Positions 41,306 through 51,317 of a stretch of DNA of 64,000 bases are shown piece after piece. The DNA lies in the NCBI RefSeq assembly GCF_004765815.2, contig NZ_ML974128.1:625077-689076 (forward strand), in the 5' to 3' direction. The translations under genes and the position numbers were made by a program. How positions within the stretch are numbered: the stretch's first letter is position 1; every line of letters begins with the position of its first letter. The notes under the pieces were generated by a model, which saw only the letters and a program-made list of their open reading frames with translations, made no database searches and was not told where the DNA came from. Origin of the DNA: Halorussus salinus. Its GTDB lineage: Archaea; Halobacteriota; Halobacteria; Halobacteriales; Haladaptataceae.

Positions 41306-41668
41306 ATGGCTAAGAACGTACTCATCGTAGACGACTCGGAATTTATGCGGAATCTACTTCGGGAGATACTGGAAGAGGAGTTCGAAATCGCGGGCGAGGC
41401 CGAGAACGGCGTCGAGGCGGTCGAACTCTACGAGGAACACGCCCCGGACCTCGTGATGATGGACATCGTGATGCCCATCCGGGACGGTATCGAGGCGACC
41501 ACCGAAATCAAGGACGCGAACCCCGACTCGAACATCATCATGTGTACCAGTATCGGGCAGGAAGAGAAGATGAAGGCCGCCATCAAGGCGGGTGCCGACG
41601 GCTACATCACCAAACCCTTCCAGAAACCCAGCGTGATGGACGCCATCGAAGACGTTGTCTCAGCATGA
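41306..41668 (+). CDS. cheY: Chemotaxis response regulator CheY
   Basis: The 120-residue receiver has D9-D10, phosphoacceptor D53 in MMDIVMP, a Thr/Ser in CTSIGQE and Lys in ITKPF. It carries the phosphoryl signal from CheA to the archaellum through CheF and ArlCE. It starts at ATG 41306 and its stop overlaps cheB (ATGA). Confidence 0.95.
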   Translation: MAKNVLIVDDSEFMRNLLREILEEEFEIAGEAENGVEAVELYEEHAPDLVMMDIVMPIRDGIEATTEIKDANPDSNIIMCTSIGQEEKMKAAIKAGADGYITKPFQKPSVMDAIEDVVSA

Positions 41669-42705
41669 CGCGGGCAGTCGTCGTGGACGACTCGCATTTC
41701 ATGCGGACGGTCATCTCCGACATCCTCGAAGACGGCGGCATCGAAGTCGTCGCGCAGGCCAGCGACGGCGAGGAGGGCGTCGAGGCCGTCGCTACTCACG
41801 ACCCGGACGTGGTGACGATGGACGTGGAGATGCCCCGCATGAACGGCATCGAGGCCGTCGAGGAGATCATGGCGACGAATCCGACGCCAATTTTGATGCT
41901 GTCGGCCCACACCGAGGACGGTGCCGAAGCGACGTTCGAGGCCTTGGAGCGAGGGGCGGTGGACTTCCTCGCCAAACCCGGCGGCGAGGTCTCGACGGAG
42001 ATTTCGGCCCACGGCGACGCGCTGGTCGAGAAGGTCGAGTCGGCGACCCGCGCCGACCCCGCGTCGGTCGAGGAGGTTGACACCGCCGATTCGGACACGC
42101 TCGATACCGACCACGGCTACGTCGAGAACCCGACGCTCGTCGTCGGGGCCTCGACCGGCGGCCCGCGCGTCGTCGAGCGAGTCCTGTCGAGTCTCCCGCG
42201 GGAGGCGGACTTCCGGGTCCTCGTCGTCCAGCACATGCCCGACGGGTTCACCGGTCGGTTCGCCGAGCGACTGGACCGCCGGAGCGAGTACGACGTACGG
42301 GAGGCCACCGACGGCATCCGAATCGGCGGCGGCGAGGCCGTCGTCGCCAAGGGCGACTACCACATGGCGGTCGCTGGATACGGCAACGGTCGCCTGCGCA
42401 TCCGACTGACGCAGGACGAACCGCTCCACGGCGTCCGCCCGGCCATCGACGTGACGATGGAGACGGCCGCCGAAACCGTCGATGGCCCGCTCACCGGTGT
42501 CGTCCTCACCGGGATGGGGAGCGACGGCGCGGCGGGCATCGAGGCCATCAAGGGTGCGGGCGGCGCGACGCTCGCCCAAGACGAGGAGACCTCTTCTGTG
42601 TTCGGCATCCCGGCCCGCGCCATCGAGACCGGGTGCGTGGACGACGTGCGCTCGGCCGACGAGATGGGCAAGGCGATTCTCGACACGATACGAGATGGAC
42701 GGTGA
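41665..42705 (+). CDS. cheB: Chemotaxis methylesterase CheB
   Basis: The 346-residue protein has an N-terminal receiver (D9, phosphoacceptor D53) and a C-terminal methylesterase. The latter holds VVGASTGGP with the catalytic Ser, the His in VVQHMPDGFTGRFAERLD, and the Asp in GMGSDGAAGI. It demethylates receptors on phosphorylation, opposing CheR. A short acidic linker joins the domains. Confidence 0.96.
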   Translation: MTRAVVVDDSHFMRTVISDILEDGGIEVVAQASDGEEGVEAVATHDPDVVTMDVEMPRMNGIEAVEEIMATNPTPILMLSAHTEDGAEATFEALERGAVDFLAKPGGEVSTEISAHGDALVEKVESATRADPASVEEVDTADSDTLDTDHGYVENPTLVVGASTGGPRVVERVLSSLPREADFRVLVVQHMPDGFTGRFAERLDRRSEYDVREATDGIRIGGGEAVVAKGDYHMAVAGYGNGRLRIRLTQDEPLHGVRPAIDVTMETAAETVDGPLTGVVLTGMGSDGAAGIEAIKGAGGATLAQDEETSSVFGIPARAIETGCVDDVRSADEMGKAILDTIRDGR

Positions 42706-42711
42706 ACAGAA

Positions 42712-44934
42712 ATGGAAGATTACATTCAGGATTTCATACGTGAGAGCGAAGAGAACGTCACGGAGTTGAACAACTCCCTGCTCGAACTGGAAGACGACCC
42801 GAGCGACGAGGCCGCGATGGACTCCATCTTCCGGACGGCCCACACGCTGAAGGGCAACTTCGGCGCGATGGGGTTTCAGGACGCCAGCGACCTCGCACAC
42901 GCCATCGAGGACCTGCTGGACGAGATTCGTCAGGGTCGCATGGAGGTCACGCCCGAGGTCATGGACCTCGTGTTCGCGGGCGTCGACGAGATAGACCACG
43001 CGCTCGACCAGATAGAGGAGGACGGCGAGTCCGACATCGACCCCGACGACATCATCGCCGACATCCGGAGCGTCATCGAGGGCAACGAGGCCGCGGGCGA
43101 CGACGACGGCGCGGCCGACGACGAGGCCGACGCCGAGACGGACGCTGACCTCGACGACGTTCCAGTCGCGGACCTCGACGACCCCGCGGCGCTCGCGAAC
43201 GCCGACGGCCAGCCGTTCCACGTGGACGTGGACATGGGCGACCCCCAGATGAAGGGCGTCGACGGCATGTTCGCCTTGGAGGGTCTCAGCGAGAATCTGG
43301 ACCTGTTGGGAACCGTCCCCGAAGTGGACGCCATCAACGACGGCGAGTACGACGACGGCTTCGACGCCTTCGTCGCGGCCGACGACGAGAGCGAAGTCGA
43401 GTCGGTCGTCGCCGCCACGGGGAAAATCGCTGGCGGAACCGTGACCCGAATCGACGTGGCCGAAATCGACGTGGCGAGCGCGGGCGGTTCGGCCGACGCG
43501 TCGGGTGAGAGCGCGGACTCCTCGGCCGACGCGTCCGCACCGAGCGAAGCGGACGAGGGAGACGAGGACGCGACCGAGACGAGCGAAGTCGAGGTCGACG
43601 ACGCGTCGGCGTCCGACTCGGATGCGGACGCCGGAGACGAGAGCGACGACTTCACCGACGCCGACGTGGTCGAGACCGACGACTCGGACGCCACTTCGAC
43701 CGCCGACGGGTCCGACGACGGCGGCGACTCGTCGGGGTCGGAGTCGTCCGGAAGCTCCTCGCGGTCGTCCGAGGGCTCCTCGACCGCCGAGGAGATAGAG
43801 GAGATTCAGTCGGTCCGCGTGGACGTGGACCAACTGGACGACCTGCACGGGCAGGTCGAACAGCTCGTCACGAGCCGCATCAAGCTCCGGCGGTCGGTCG
43901 AGCAGGCCCAACTCGACAGCGCCGAGGACCACTTGGACGAGTTGGACAAGATAACGTCCAGCTTGCAGGACACCGTGATGGACATGCGGCTGGTGCCGCT
44001 GAAGAAGGTCGTCAACAAGTTCCCGCGGCTGGTCCGGGACCTCGCCCGCGAGCAGGAGAAGGAAGTGGACTTCCGGATGGAGGGGACCGACATCGAGTTG
44101 GACCGCACTATCTTGGACGAGATAAGCGACCCACTGATGCATCTCCTGCGTAACGCGGTGGACCACGGCATCGAACCGCCCGAGGAGCGCGAGGCCGCGG
44201 GCAAGTCCCGCGAGGGGACGATTCGGCTCCGCGGGTTCCGCGAGCGCGACCGCGTGACCATCGAGGTCGAGGACGACGGCGGCGGCATCGACGCCGACGC
44301 CATCCGGACCAAGGCGGTCGAGAAGGGGGTCATGAGCCGCGAGGAGGTCGACGACCTCTCGGAGGAGGAGGCCCAGAAGCTGGTCTTCCACGCCGGGTTC
44401 TCGACCAACGACGAGGTGACGGACGTGAGCGGTCGCGGCGTCGGGATGGACGTGGTCCAAGACACCGTCTCGCGCCTCGACGGCGAGATTCGCGTGGACA
44501 GCACGCCCGGCGAGGGGACGACGATCAGCCTCTCGCTGCCCGTCACGGTCGCCATCGTGAAGGTCCTGTTCGTCCAGTCGGGCGACGAGGAGTACGGCAT
44601 CCCCATCAAGAACGTGGACGAGATTCGACGGATGGAGGAGGTCCAGACCGTCGAGGGCGAGGAGGTCGTCACTCACGACGACACGGTGTATCCGCTCGTG
44701 CGTCTCGGCGACGCGCTGGACGTGCCCGGCCAGACCAAGAACGGCGACGGAATGTTGGTCCGGGTCAAGGAGTCCGAGCGGCAGGTCGCCATCCACTGCG
44801 ATGCGGTGAGCCGTCAAGAAGAGGTCGTCGTCAAACCGTTCGAGGGCATCCTGTCGGGCATCCCCGGACTGTCGGGTGCCGCGGTCCTCGGCGAGGGAGA
44901 CGTTGTGACGATTTTAGACGTGGAGACATTGTGA
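42712..44934 (+). CDS. cheA: Chemotaxis histidine kinase CheA
   Basis: The 740-residue kinase has an N-terminal Hpt domain with H44 in TAHTLKGNF. A P2-like region (about 150-240) leads into a long acidic Ser/Asp linker (about 250-360), then a dimerisation helix pair, the ATPase with LRNAVDHGIE, VEDDGGGID and GRGVGMDVVQ, and a C-terminal CheW-like domain (SLPVTVAIVKVLFVQSGDEEYG). It phosphorylates CheY and CheB. The linker is much more acidic than in bacterial relatives, as in other haloarchaea. Confidence 0.96.
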   Translation: MEDYIQDFIRESEENVTELNNSLLELEDDPSDEAAMDSIFRTAHTLKGNFGAMGFQDASDLAHAIEDLLDEIRQGRMEVTPEVMDLVFAGVDEIDHALDQIEEDGESDIDPDDIIADIRSVIEGNEAAGDDDGAADDEADAETDADLDDVPVADLDDPAALANADGQPFHVDVDMGDPQMKGVDGMFALEGLSENLDLLGTVPEVDAINDGEYDDGFDAFVAADDESEVESVVAATGKIAGGTVTRIDVAEIDVASAGGSADASGESADSSADASAPSEADEGDEDATETSEVEVDDASASDSDADAGDESDDFTDADVVETDDSDATSTADGSDDGGDSSGSESSGSSSRSSEGSSTAEEIEEIQSVRVDVDQLDDLHGQVEQLVTSRIKLRRSVEQAQLDSAEDHLDELDKITSSLQDTVMDMRLVPLKKVVNKFPRLVRDLAREQEKEVDFRMEGTDIELDRTILDEISDPLMHLLRNAVDHGIEPPEEREAAGKSREGTIRLRGFRERDRVTIEVEDDGGGIDADAIRTKAVEKGVMSREEVDDLSEEEAQKLVFHAGFSTNDEVTDVSGRGVGMDVVQDTVSRLDGEIRVDSTPGEGTTISLSLPVTVAIVKVLFVQSGDEEYGIPIKNVDEIRRMEEVQTVEGEEVVTHDDTVYPLVRLGDALDVPGQTKNGDGMLVRVKESERQVAIHCDAVSRQEEVVVKPFEGILSGIPGLSGAAVLGEGDVVTILDVETL

Positions 44935-44947
44935 GAGGTGACGAGAT

Positions 44948-45562
44948 ATGAGCCGAGGTGAGGAACGAAACTTGCACATCGACATACGAAAGCTGAACCT
45001 GTTCAACCAGATGGCAAAGGAGGGCGCGAACACGGTCGCCAACCATCTGAATCAGATGACCGGCATGGAGACCGAGATGGAGATCACGAAAATAAACTTC
45101 CTCGACATCGAGGACATCAAGACCCACGTCGGTCACGAGAAGCAGGTCGGCACCCACATCGAACTCGTGGAACCGCCTCACGGGTACATTCTCTTCCTGT
45201 TCAGCGCGAGCAGCGCGAAGAAACTCGCCACGGGGATGCTCCCCGGAAGCGCCGACCCCTCGTCGAAGGGGTTCTCGGACATGGAGCGGTCGGCGGTACA
45301 GGAGATCGGCAATATCATGACCAGCGGGTTCATCGACGGGTGGGCGAACGTGCTGGACACGACCATCGACATCTCGACGCCGAAGTTCACCTACGGCGCG
45401 GGGTCGAAGATGGTCGAGAATCTGGTCGCGTCCCGGCCCGACGAGATGGCGCTCGTGTTCGACTCGCGGGTCCACGCCCGCGAGGCCGACGTGGAAGTGA
45501 AGGTGTACACGTTCCCCGAACTGGAGGAACTCGTGTCGCTGATGCAGCAGATAGAGATATGA
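44948..45562 (+). CDS. cheC: CheC phosphatase-family protein
   Basis: The 204-residue protein has the CheC repeats: NTVANHLNQMTGMETEMEI near the start and [22 protein letters not shown] at about 117-140. The latter holds the E-x3-N pattern used to dephosphorylate CheY-P. The first repeat is degenerate (VANHL), so one active site is likely. Lies after cheA. Confidence 0.9.
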   Translation: MSRGEERNLHIDIRKLNLFNQMAKEGANTVANHLNQMTGMETEMEITKINFLDIEDIKTHVGHEKQVGTHIELVEPPHGYILFLFSASSAKKLATGMLPGSADPSSKGFSDMERSAVQEIGNIMTSGFIDGWANVLDTTIDISTPKFTYGAGSKMVENLVASRPDEMALVFDSRVHAREADVEVKVYTFPELEELVSLMQQIEI

Positions 45563-45584
45563 GGCTCGGCCAGAGGTCCAACGT

Positions 45585-46757
45585 ATGAACGTGGATGTCG
45601 AATCGCTGGGAACCTTCAACCGGACCGCGCAGGCGGGCGCGCGGCGGGCCGCCGAGAACCTCACCGGAATGACCGGCATCGAGACCGCGGTGGACGTGAC
45701 CGAGGTGACGCTGGCGTCGTCCCGAGACCTCGCGCGAGGAGACCGGCGGGTCGGCGTCGCCATCGACTTCGAGGGCGGCATCGCCGGAACGAGTCTCCTC
45801 TCGTTCTCGCCCGAGGGCGTCGAGGTCCTGCTGGACACGCTCCTGCCCGGCGAGGGCGTCGAGGAGAGCGCGGTCGCCGAGGTGGGCAACATCGTGACCA
45901 GCGGGTTCGTGGAGGGGTGGGCCGACCACCTCGATACGACCATCGACATCGCGCCGCCCGAGTACGTCGAGGGGACCGGCGGGGAACTGCTGGACGCCGC
46001 CGGGTTCGAGCGCGACCAAGCCCTCGTCTTCCGGAGTCAGGTCGGAGCGGTCGGCGAGGAGTTGGACGTGGAGTTTCACATGTTCCCCGACCGGGCCTCG
46101 ATGGAGGAGATGCTGTCGGGCGGCGACGACCCGGTCTCCGTCGAGAAGCTGGCGGCGCTCCGCGAGATGGCCGCGACAGGCGCGGAGACCGCCTCCGAGA
46201 GCGTCTCGGCGATGACCGGCATCGCCACCGGGGTCGATATCACGCAGTTGAGTTTCGTCCCCGTCGAAGACGTGCCCGCCGAACTGGCCAATCGCCCCTA
46301 CGTCGGGGTCGTCCTCGAAACGGAGGGCGCGCTCGGCGGGTATCTCCTCGTGCTGTTCGACGAGGCGTCGGCCCGCGAGGTGGCCGCGTCGCTCGTCCCC
46401 GGCACCGACGAGGTGACGACGTTCGAGGGACCTGCCCGGTCGGCGATGAAGGAGATCGGCAACGTGATGACCAGCAGTTTCATCGACGGATGGGCGAACG
46501 TGCTGGACGCGACTATCGACATCTCGCCGCCCCAGTTCGTCCACGACTCGGGTCCCGCGGTCGCCGAGTCGGTCGTCGCGCGCCTCGGGCGCACCCAACC
46601 GTTCGCGTTCCTCTTCGACGCGACGCTCCGGGCCGACGACCGGGAGTTCGACTGCGAGATTTACGCGCTCCCCGACGAGACCGACCTCCGGACCGCGTTG
46701 GACGACCTCGACCCGGACGCCACGGCCGAACGCACGACGAAAGCGGGTCCACTATGA
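45585..46757 (+). CDS. cheC2: Tandem CheC-family protein
   Basis: The 390-residue protein is two CheC domains in one chain. The first (about 1-190) has [22 protein letters not shown]; the second (about 195-380) has [23 protein letters not shown], closely matching the CheC just upstream. Both keep Glu and Asn at the active positions. It probably arose by duplication and fusion and doubles the CheY-P phosphatase or CheD-binding capacity. Confidence 0.9.
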   Translation: MNVDVESLGTFNRTAQAGARRAAENLTGMTGIETAVDVTEVTLASSRDLARGDRRVGVAIDFEGGIAGTSLLSFSPEGVEVLLDTLLPGEGVEESAVAEVGNIVTSGFVEGWADHLDTTIDIAPPEYVEGTGGELLDAAGFERDQALVFRSQVGAVGEELDVEFHMFPDRASMEEMLSGGDDPVSVEKLAALREMAATGAETASESVSAMTGIATGVDITQLSFVPVEDVPAELANRPYVGVVLETEGALGGYLLVLFDEASAREVAASLVPGTDEVTTFEGPARSAMKEIGNVMTSSFIDGWANVLDATIDISPPQFVHDSGPAVAESVVARLGRTQPFAFLFDATLRADDREFDCEIYALPDETDLRTALDDLDPDATAERTTKAGPL

Positions 46758-47266
46758 TGACCGCCGAACGCCCCTTCCTCGCCGACGACGTTCCCGACCG
46801 CGTGCGAGTCGGCGTGGCCGAACTCGCGGTCGCCGCGGGCGAGACGATACTCACGACGAGCGGTTTAGGCTCCTGCGTCGGCGTCGCCGTCGCCGACCCG
46901 GTTGCAGGAGTCGCCGGACTGGCCCACGTCATGCTTCCGGACGAGACCGGCGACGACCGTGGAAAGCCAGCCAAGTCCGCCGAGACCGGCGTCGAGCGAC
47001 TGTTGGCCGACCTCGAAGCCGCGGGCGGCGACCCCGAGCGCGCCGAGGCCAAACTCGCGGGCGGGAGCAAGATGTTCGACTTCTCGGGCGTCAGCGAGGG
47101 CGTCGGCGAGCGAAACGTCGAGCGGACCCGCGCCGCGCTCGCCGACCGGGACGTGCCGGTCGTCGCCGAGGACGTTGGCGGCGACTACGGCCGGTCGGTC
47201 GAGTTGACTCCCGAGACGTGGACGTTGACCGTGACCAGCACCCACGAGGGGGTCGAGGAGCTGTGA
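46754..47266 (+). CDS. cheD: Receptor deamidase CheD
   Basis: The 170-residue protein has the CheD catalytic Cys in [13 protein letters not shown], His in GLAHVMLPD, and Thr/Gly motifs in KLAGGSKMF. It deamidates receptors and binds CheC. The start ATG 46754 overlaps the previous stop; ATG 46757 is an equal alternative. Confidence 0.93.
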   Translation: MMTAERPFLADDVPDRVRVGVAELAVAAGETILTTSGLGSCVGVAVADPVAGVAGLAHVMLPDETGDDRGKPAKSAETGVERLLADLEAAGGDPERAEAKLAGGSKMFDFSGVSEGVGERNVERTRAALADRDVPVVAEDVGGDYGRSVELTPETWTLTVTSTHEGVEEL

Positions 47267-48090
47267 CGCCCGACGCCGAGGCGTTCGACCGCCTGCTAGA
47301 GTACGTCGAGGAGGAACTGGGCTTCGCCACCAGCTACTACGACGACTCGTATCTCGACCGCCGGGTCTCCTCGCGGATGCGCCGGAGCGATACCGACGAG
47401 TACGCCGAGTACCTCGACCTCCTGCGGGACGACGAGAGCGAGCAGGAAGCCCTGTTAGACGCGTTCTCGGTCAACGTCACCAGCTTCTTCCGCAACCCGG
47501 AGGTCTGGGAGGAGGTCCGGAACGTCCTCCGGGCGCTCTCGACCGAGCGCGAGCGGATTCGGCTCTGGAGCGCGGCCTGCTCGGACGGCCGGGAACCGTA
47601 CTCGCTGTCGATGCTGGCGCTGGACGACCCCGAGGTCGCCGACTGGAGCGTCCGGATAACCGCGACCGACATCGACCGCGAGATTCTGGCGGCGGCCCGC
47701 CGGGGCGTCTACGAGAACACCCGGACGACCGACATCGGCGAACAACTCGCGCCGCTGGACGAGTACGAGCGGTACGTCGAGCGCACCGACGACGAGTTCG
47801 CCGTGACCGACCCCGTCAAGGACCTCGTGTCGTTCGAGCGCCACGACCTCATCAACGGCGACCCGAAGTCGGACTTCGACCTCGTGGTGTGTCGCAACCT
47901 CTTCATCTACATCGACGCCGAACACAAACTCCCGATTCTGGAGACGGTCTCGAAGTCGCTGTCGGTGGGCGGCTACCTCGTCATCGGGAAGACCGAGACG
48001 CTCCCGGACACGCTCAAACCAGCCTTCGAACCGGTCGCGCGACGCCTCCGCATATATAAGAAAGTCGATAGTACATCTCTTCAGGAGTAA
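47263..48090 (+). CDS. cheR: Chemotaxis methyltransferase CheR
   Basis: The 275-residue protein starts with GTG at 47263 in the previous stop. N-terminal helices with [12 protein letters not shown] are followed by [13 protein letters not shown] and the SAM-binding region [38 protein letters not shown] and [12 protein letters not shown] follow in CheR order. It methylates receptor glutamates. Last che gene before the archaellum operon. Confidence 0.95.
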   Translation: MTPDAEAFDRLLEYVEEELGFATSYYDDSYLDRRVSSRMRRSDTDEYAEYLDLLRDDESEQEALLDAFSVNVTSFFRNPEVWEEVRNVLRALSTERERIRLWSAACSDGREPYSLSMLALDDPEVADWSVRITATDIDREILAAARRGVYENTRTTDIGEQLAPLDEYERYVERTDDEFAVTDPVKDLVSFERHDLINGDPKSDFDLVVCRNLFIYIDAEHKLPILETVSKSLSVGGYLVIGKTETLPDTLKPAFEPVARRLRIYKKVDSTSLQE

Positions 48091-48209
48091 AGCGGAAGAA
48101 ACAGGTTGTAGAGGGTCTCTGTCGGGTTTTCGTCACCCTCCCTCGGCGAGTATCAGAGCTGATAACTCAGGGGGAAGATTAATGTGCTGGAAGTTCGCTG
48201 TTGTCGATA

Positions 48210-49667
48210 ATGAAACTTATCGGTCTCAGCGACCAGTTCGTCTACCTCCTCGGGACGGGCTTGGTCGGCATGGGAATCATGGATTTCATGGACGAAGAGG
48301 AGGGCGAGAGCGCCGACGCCGACGGCTCCGGCGGCGGTGGCGATGACGACCTCTTCGGCGACGGGATGGGCGGCGACGAGATGGGCGGGGAGATGGACGA
48401 CGACTTCGGTGGGATGGACGGCGGTATGGACGACGGAATGGGGATGGACGACGGGATGGGGATGGACGGGGAGATGGACGACTGGGCCGACGGGGGCGGC
48501 GACGACGAGTTCGCCATGGGCGGTGGCGGGGGCGGACCGACCCAAGAACTCGAAAACCGAATCGACGAACTCGAAAACGAGGTCGCCGAGATCTCCTCGA
48601 CGGTCGGGACGGTCCGGAGCGAGAACGAACAGATATCTTCGAAAGTGGACGAGACCGAGGAGAACGTCCGGAAGCTCCTCGAAATCTACGAGATGGTCAC
48701 GCGCGGGGTCAACCCGTTCGTGGACGACGTTCAACAGGGCGGGATGGCCGCTGGCGGTGGCGGCGAGTTCGGGGGCGAGGGCGGCGGTGGCTTCGGACTC
48801 TTCGACGAGGAAGAAGACGAAGCGGCCGACGACGACCTCAGCGAGGATGTCGCCGACGCCGAGGCCGAGAGTTTCTTCGACGACGACTTCGACGAGGAGG
48901 ACGACGAGTTCGGTGACGACGCCGACGACTTCGCCGAGGAAGACGACGAACTCGCCGACGACTTCGAGGACGACGCGGGCGACGACCTCGGATTCGAAGC
49001 GCCCGACGAAGCGTTAGACGACGAGGAGCCGACGATGGACGAGGAAGACGACGAGGGCGGACAGGCGGGTGGCTCGACGTTCGCGGAACTCAAAGAGGAG
49101 TACGAGTCGGGCGACGCCGATTGGGCCGAGGAGGGGGAAGCCCCCGAGGCCGAGGAGGACCTCGGCGACGCGGGCCTCGACGAGGCCGAACTCGACCCGG
49201 AGCCAGCGGTCGAAACCGACCCGGACCCCGACGATGGCGACTTCGAGTTCGAGGAACCGGCCGAGACCGAACCCGCCGAACCTGCGACGCCCGCGAACGC
49301 GGGCCGGGGCGGCAAGCCGTACCTCGCGGAACTGCCGAACGGCTACGTCTCGGACCTCGTCGTGATGGAGTGGCTGGAGTTCCTCGTGACGGAGTTCGGA
49401 CCCGAGGACGCGGTTCGGACCGTCCAGTACTACCGCGACATCGGCTGGATCAGCGAGTCGGTCGAGGAGGACCTGCTGGCGTTCGTCGGTGGGTTCGCGG
49501 ACGTGGAGTCGGTCGATACCGAGGAGACCGGCCCCGCGACCCTCGAAGTCGACGACCACATCCAGAGCCTCACCTTCCTGAGCCAACTGACCGGCGACGC
49601 GGTTCAGCGGAAGATCGTCGAACACTGCGCACAGATTCGAGGTGGGCGCGATGGGATTCAGCGTTAG
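48210..49667 (+). CDS. arlCE: Archaellum protein ArlC/E fusion
   Basis: The 485-residue protein starts at ATG 48210. It opens with a hydrophobic segment (LSDQFVYLLGTGLVGMGIMDFM), then a Gly/Met/Asp low-complexity tract, a coiled coil (LENRIDELENEVAEISSTVGTVRSENEQ type, ArlC) and a long Asp/Glu-rich linker. The C-terminal ArlE domain is KPYLAELPNGYVSDLVVMEWLEFLV. It is the switch platform that receives CheY via CheF and joins the ArlH-I motor. Confidence 0.9.
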   Translation: MKLIGLSDQFVYLLGTGLVGMGIMDFMDEEEGESADADGSGGGGDDDLFGDGMGGDEMGGEMDDDFGGMDGGMDDGMGMDDGMGMDGEMDDWADGGGDDEFAMGGGGGGPTQELENRIDELENEVAEISSTVGTVRSENEQISSKVDETEENVRKLLEIYEMVTRGVNPFVDDVQQGGMAAGGGGEFGGEGGGGFGLFDEEEDEAADDDLSEDVADAEAESFFDDDFDEEDDEFGDDADDFAEEDDELADDFEDDAGDDLGFEAPDEALDDEEPTMDEEDDEGGQAGGSTFAELKEEYESGDADWAEEGEAPEAEEDLGDAGLDEAELDPEPAVETDPDPDDGDFEFEEPAETEPAEPATPANAGRGGKPYLAELPNGYVSDLVVMEWLEFLVTEFGPEDAVRTVQYYRDIGWISESVEEDLLAFVGGFADVESVDTEETGPATLEVDDHIQSLTFLSQLTGDAVQRKIVEHCAQIRGGRDGIQR

Positions 49668-50100
49668 CGGCGCGACCGCCGTCATCTTCCTCGGTCTGTT
49701 CATCAGTTTCGGAATCGCCTACTCGGCGGCGAACAACGGGATGGAGCGGGTCAACGAGGCCTACGACGCGAACGCCGACGACGCGCTCGCCCGCCAGAAC
49801 ACCGCGATAGCCATGGACAACGCATCGGTCGTCCAAGCGGACGGACAGTTCTACGTCAACGTGACAGTCAACAACACTGGTTCCACGACATTGTCGATAG
49901 ATGACACCGACATTCTTATAGGTGGAAATTACACGAACCACACGAGTCCGAACATGGAGACGTTCGAAGTGGCAGGCACCGGCGGGACGGACATCTGGTT
50001 GCCCGGCGAGACGTTACACTTCAACGTCTCGGTCGATACGCGGCCCGACCGGGTGAAGGTCGTGACCGGACCGGGCGTCGCCGACTCGGAGGTGGTCTGA
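49651..50100 (+). CDS. arlF: Archaellum stator protein ArlF
   Basis: The 149-residue protein starts at ATG 49651, overlapping arlCE by 17 bases. A type IV pilin-like N-terminal helix (VSGATAVIFLGLFISFGIAYSA) is followed by a beta-sandwich with repeated VNVTVNNTGSTTLSIDD strands. It extends outside the membrane and binds the S-layer as part of the stator with ArlG. Confidence 0.9.
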   Translation: MGFSVSGATAVIFLGLFISFGIAYSAANNGMERVNEAYDANADDALARQNTAIAMDNASVVQADGQFYVNVTVNNTGSTTLSIDDTDILIGGNYTNHTSPNMETFEVAGTGGTDIWLPGETLHFNVSVDTRPDRVKVVTGPGVADSEVV

Positions 50101-50550
50101 GTGGCGAGCGTCTCCACGTCCCATCTCATCCTGTTCATCGCGAGTCTCATCATCGCCGCGAGTGTGGCGGGGACGTTCACGCAGGGCGTTCAGCGACTCT
50201 CGTCGGCGCTCGGCGACCGGAGCATCGACGTGAGCGGCGACATCCGGACGGACATCGCCATCATCAGCGACCCCGCGAGCGGCGCGGTGTACAACGCCTC
50301 CGGGAGCGATAACGTCACGGTACTGGTGAAAAATACCGGGTCACGTCCACTCGAAGCCGAGAGTGACCAAATTGAAGTACTCGTGGACGGGAAATACCAG
50401 ACGAACGTCGATATCACCGTCCTCGACGGGTCGGCGTGGCGCGTCGGCAACGTCGCCCGACTCGAAATCGACCAGTCGCTCTCGGAGGGCGACCACCGCG
50501 TGAAGATTATCGTCAACGGTGACGAGGAGGTGCTTCAGTTCAGAACATGA
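50101..50550 (+). CDS. arlG: Archaellum stator protein ArlG
   Basis: The 149-residue protein starts with GTG immediately after the arlF stop. It has an N-terminal membrane helix ([20 protein letters not shown] type) and a beta-sandwich with [20 protein letters not shown]. ArlG filaments capped by ArlF anchor the motor. Overlaps arlH by four bases. Confidence 0.9.
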   Translation: MASVSTSHLILFIASLIIAASVAGTFTQGVQRLSSALGDRSIDVSGDIRTDIAIISDPASGAVYNASGSDNVTVLVKNTGSRPLEAESDQIEVLVDGKYQTNVDITVLDGSAWRVGNVARLEIDQSLSEGDHRVKIIVNGDEEVLQFRT

Positions 50551-51308
50551 GTCAAGATAATCTCTACTCCCTCGGCCTCGAAGACCACGACCGATTGAAC
50601 CACGAACTCGGCGGCGGCATCCCCCGCGGGTCCATCGTCCTCGTCGAAGGCGACTACGGCGCGGGCAAGTCCGCGATGAGCCAGCGGTTCAGTTACGGTC
50701 TCTGCGAGACCGGCCACTCGGTGACGCTCCTCTCGACGGAGTTGACCGTCAGCGGGTTCATCGACCAGATGCACTCGCTGTCGTACAGCGTCGAGGAGCA
50801 CCTGTTGGACGAGCGCCTCCTGTTTCTCCACGCCGACGTGGACACCGGCGGCGGTCGCCTGACGACGACCGAGGACGAGGAGGGCAACCGGAAGGAACTG
50901 CTGAACCGACTGATGAACGCCGAAGCGATGTGGCAGGCCGACGTTATCGTCATCGACACGTTCGACGCCATCCTCCGCAACGACCCCAAGTTCGAGGCGC
51001 TGATTCGCCAGAACGAGGAGCGCCAAGCCGCCCTCGAAATCATCTCGTTCTTCCGTGATTTGGTCTCGCAGGGACAGGTCATCGTCCTCACGGTGGACCC
51101 CTCGACGGTGGACGAGGAGGCCATCGGGCCGTTCCGAGCCATCGCCGACGTGTTCATGGAACTCCAGATGGTCGAGGTCGGCAACGACGTGCGTCGCAAC
51201 ATCTCGGTGAAGCGATTCGCCGGGATGGGCGAGCAGGTCGGTGACACCATCGGATTCTCGGTGCGGGCCGACGCCGGAATCGTCATCGAGAGCCGTAGTG
51301 TCGCGTAA
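50547..51308 (+). CDS. arlH: Archaellum motor ATP-binding protein ArlH
   Basis: The 253-residue RecA/KaiC-like protein has Walker [10 protein letters not shown] and Walker [12 protein letters not shown]. It forms a ring under ArlJ with ArlI and regulates its ATPase. N-terminal [30 protein letters not shown] fits the family start. Confidence 0.95.
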   Translation: MSQDNLYSLGLEDHDRLNHELGGGIPRGSIVLVEGDYGAGKSAMSQRFSYGLCETGHSVTLLSTELTVSGFIDQMHSLSYSVEEHLLDERLLFLHADVDTGGGRLTTTEDEEGNRKELLNRLMNAEAMWQADVIVIDTFDAILRNDPKFEALIRQNEERQAALEIISFFRDLVSQGQVIVLTVDPSTVDEEAIGPFRAIADVFMELQMVEVGNDVRRNISVKRFAGMGEQVGDTIGFSVRADAGIVIESRSVA

Positions 51309-51317
51309 CGACTCACC

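Noticed and set aside
41602-44817. A 1071-codon open frame on the minus strand across cheB and cheA
   Set aside because: It is an exact antisense shadow of well-supported che genes; open antisense frames are common in GC-rich DNA with acidic proteins.
48360-48480. Tandem GACGACGGGATGGGGATG-like repeats in arlCE, first taken as a DNA repeat element
   Set aside because: They encode the Gly/Met/Asp low-complexity linker of ArlCE and are explained by protein composition.
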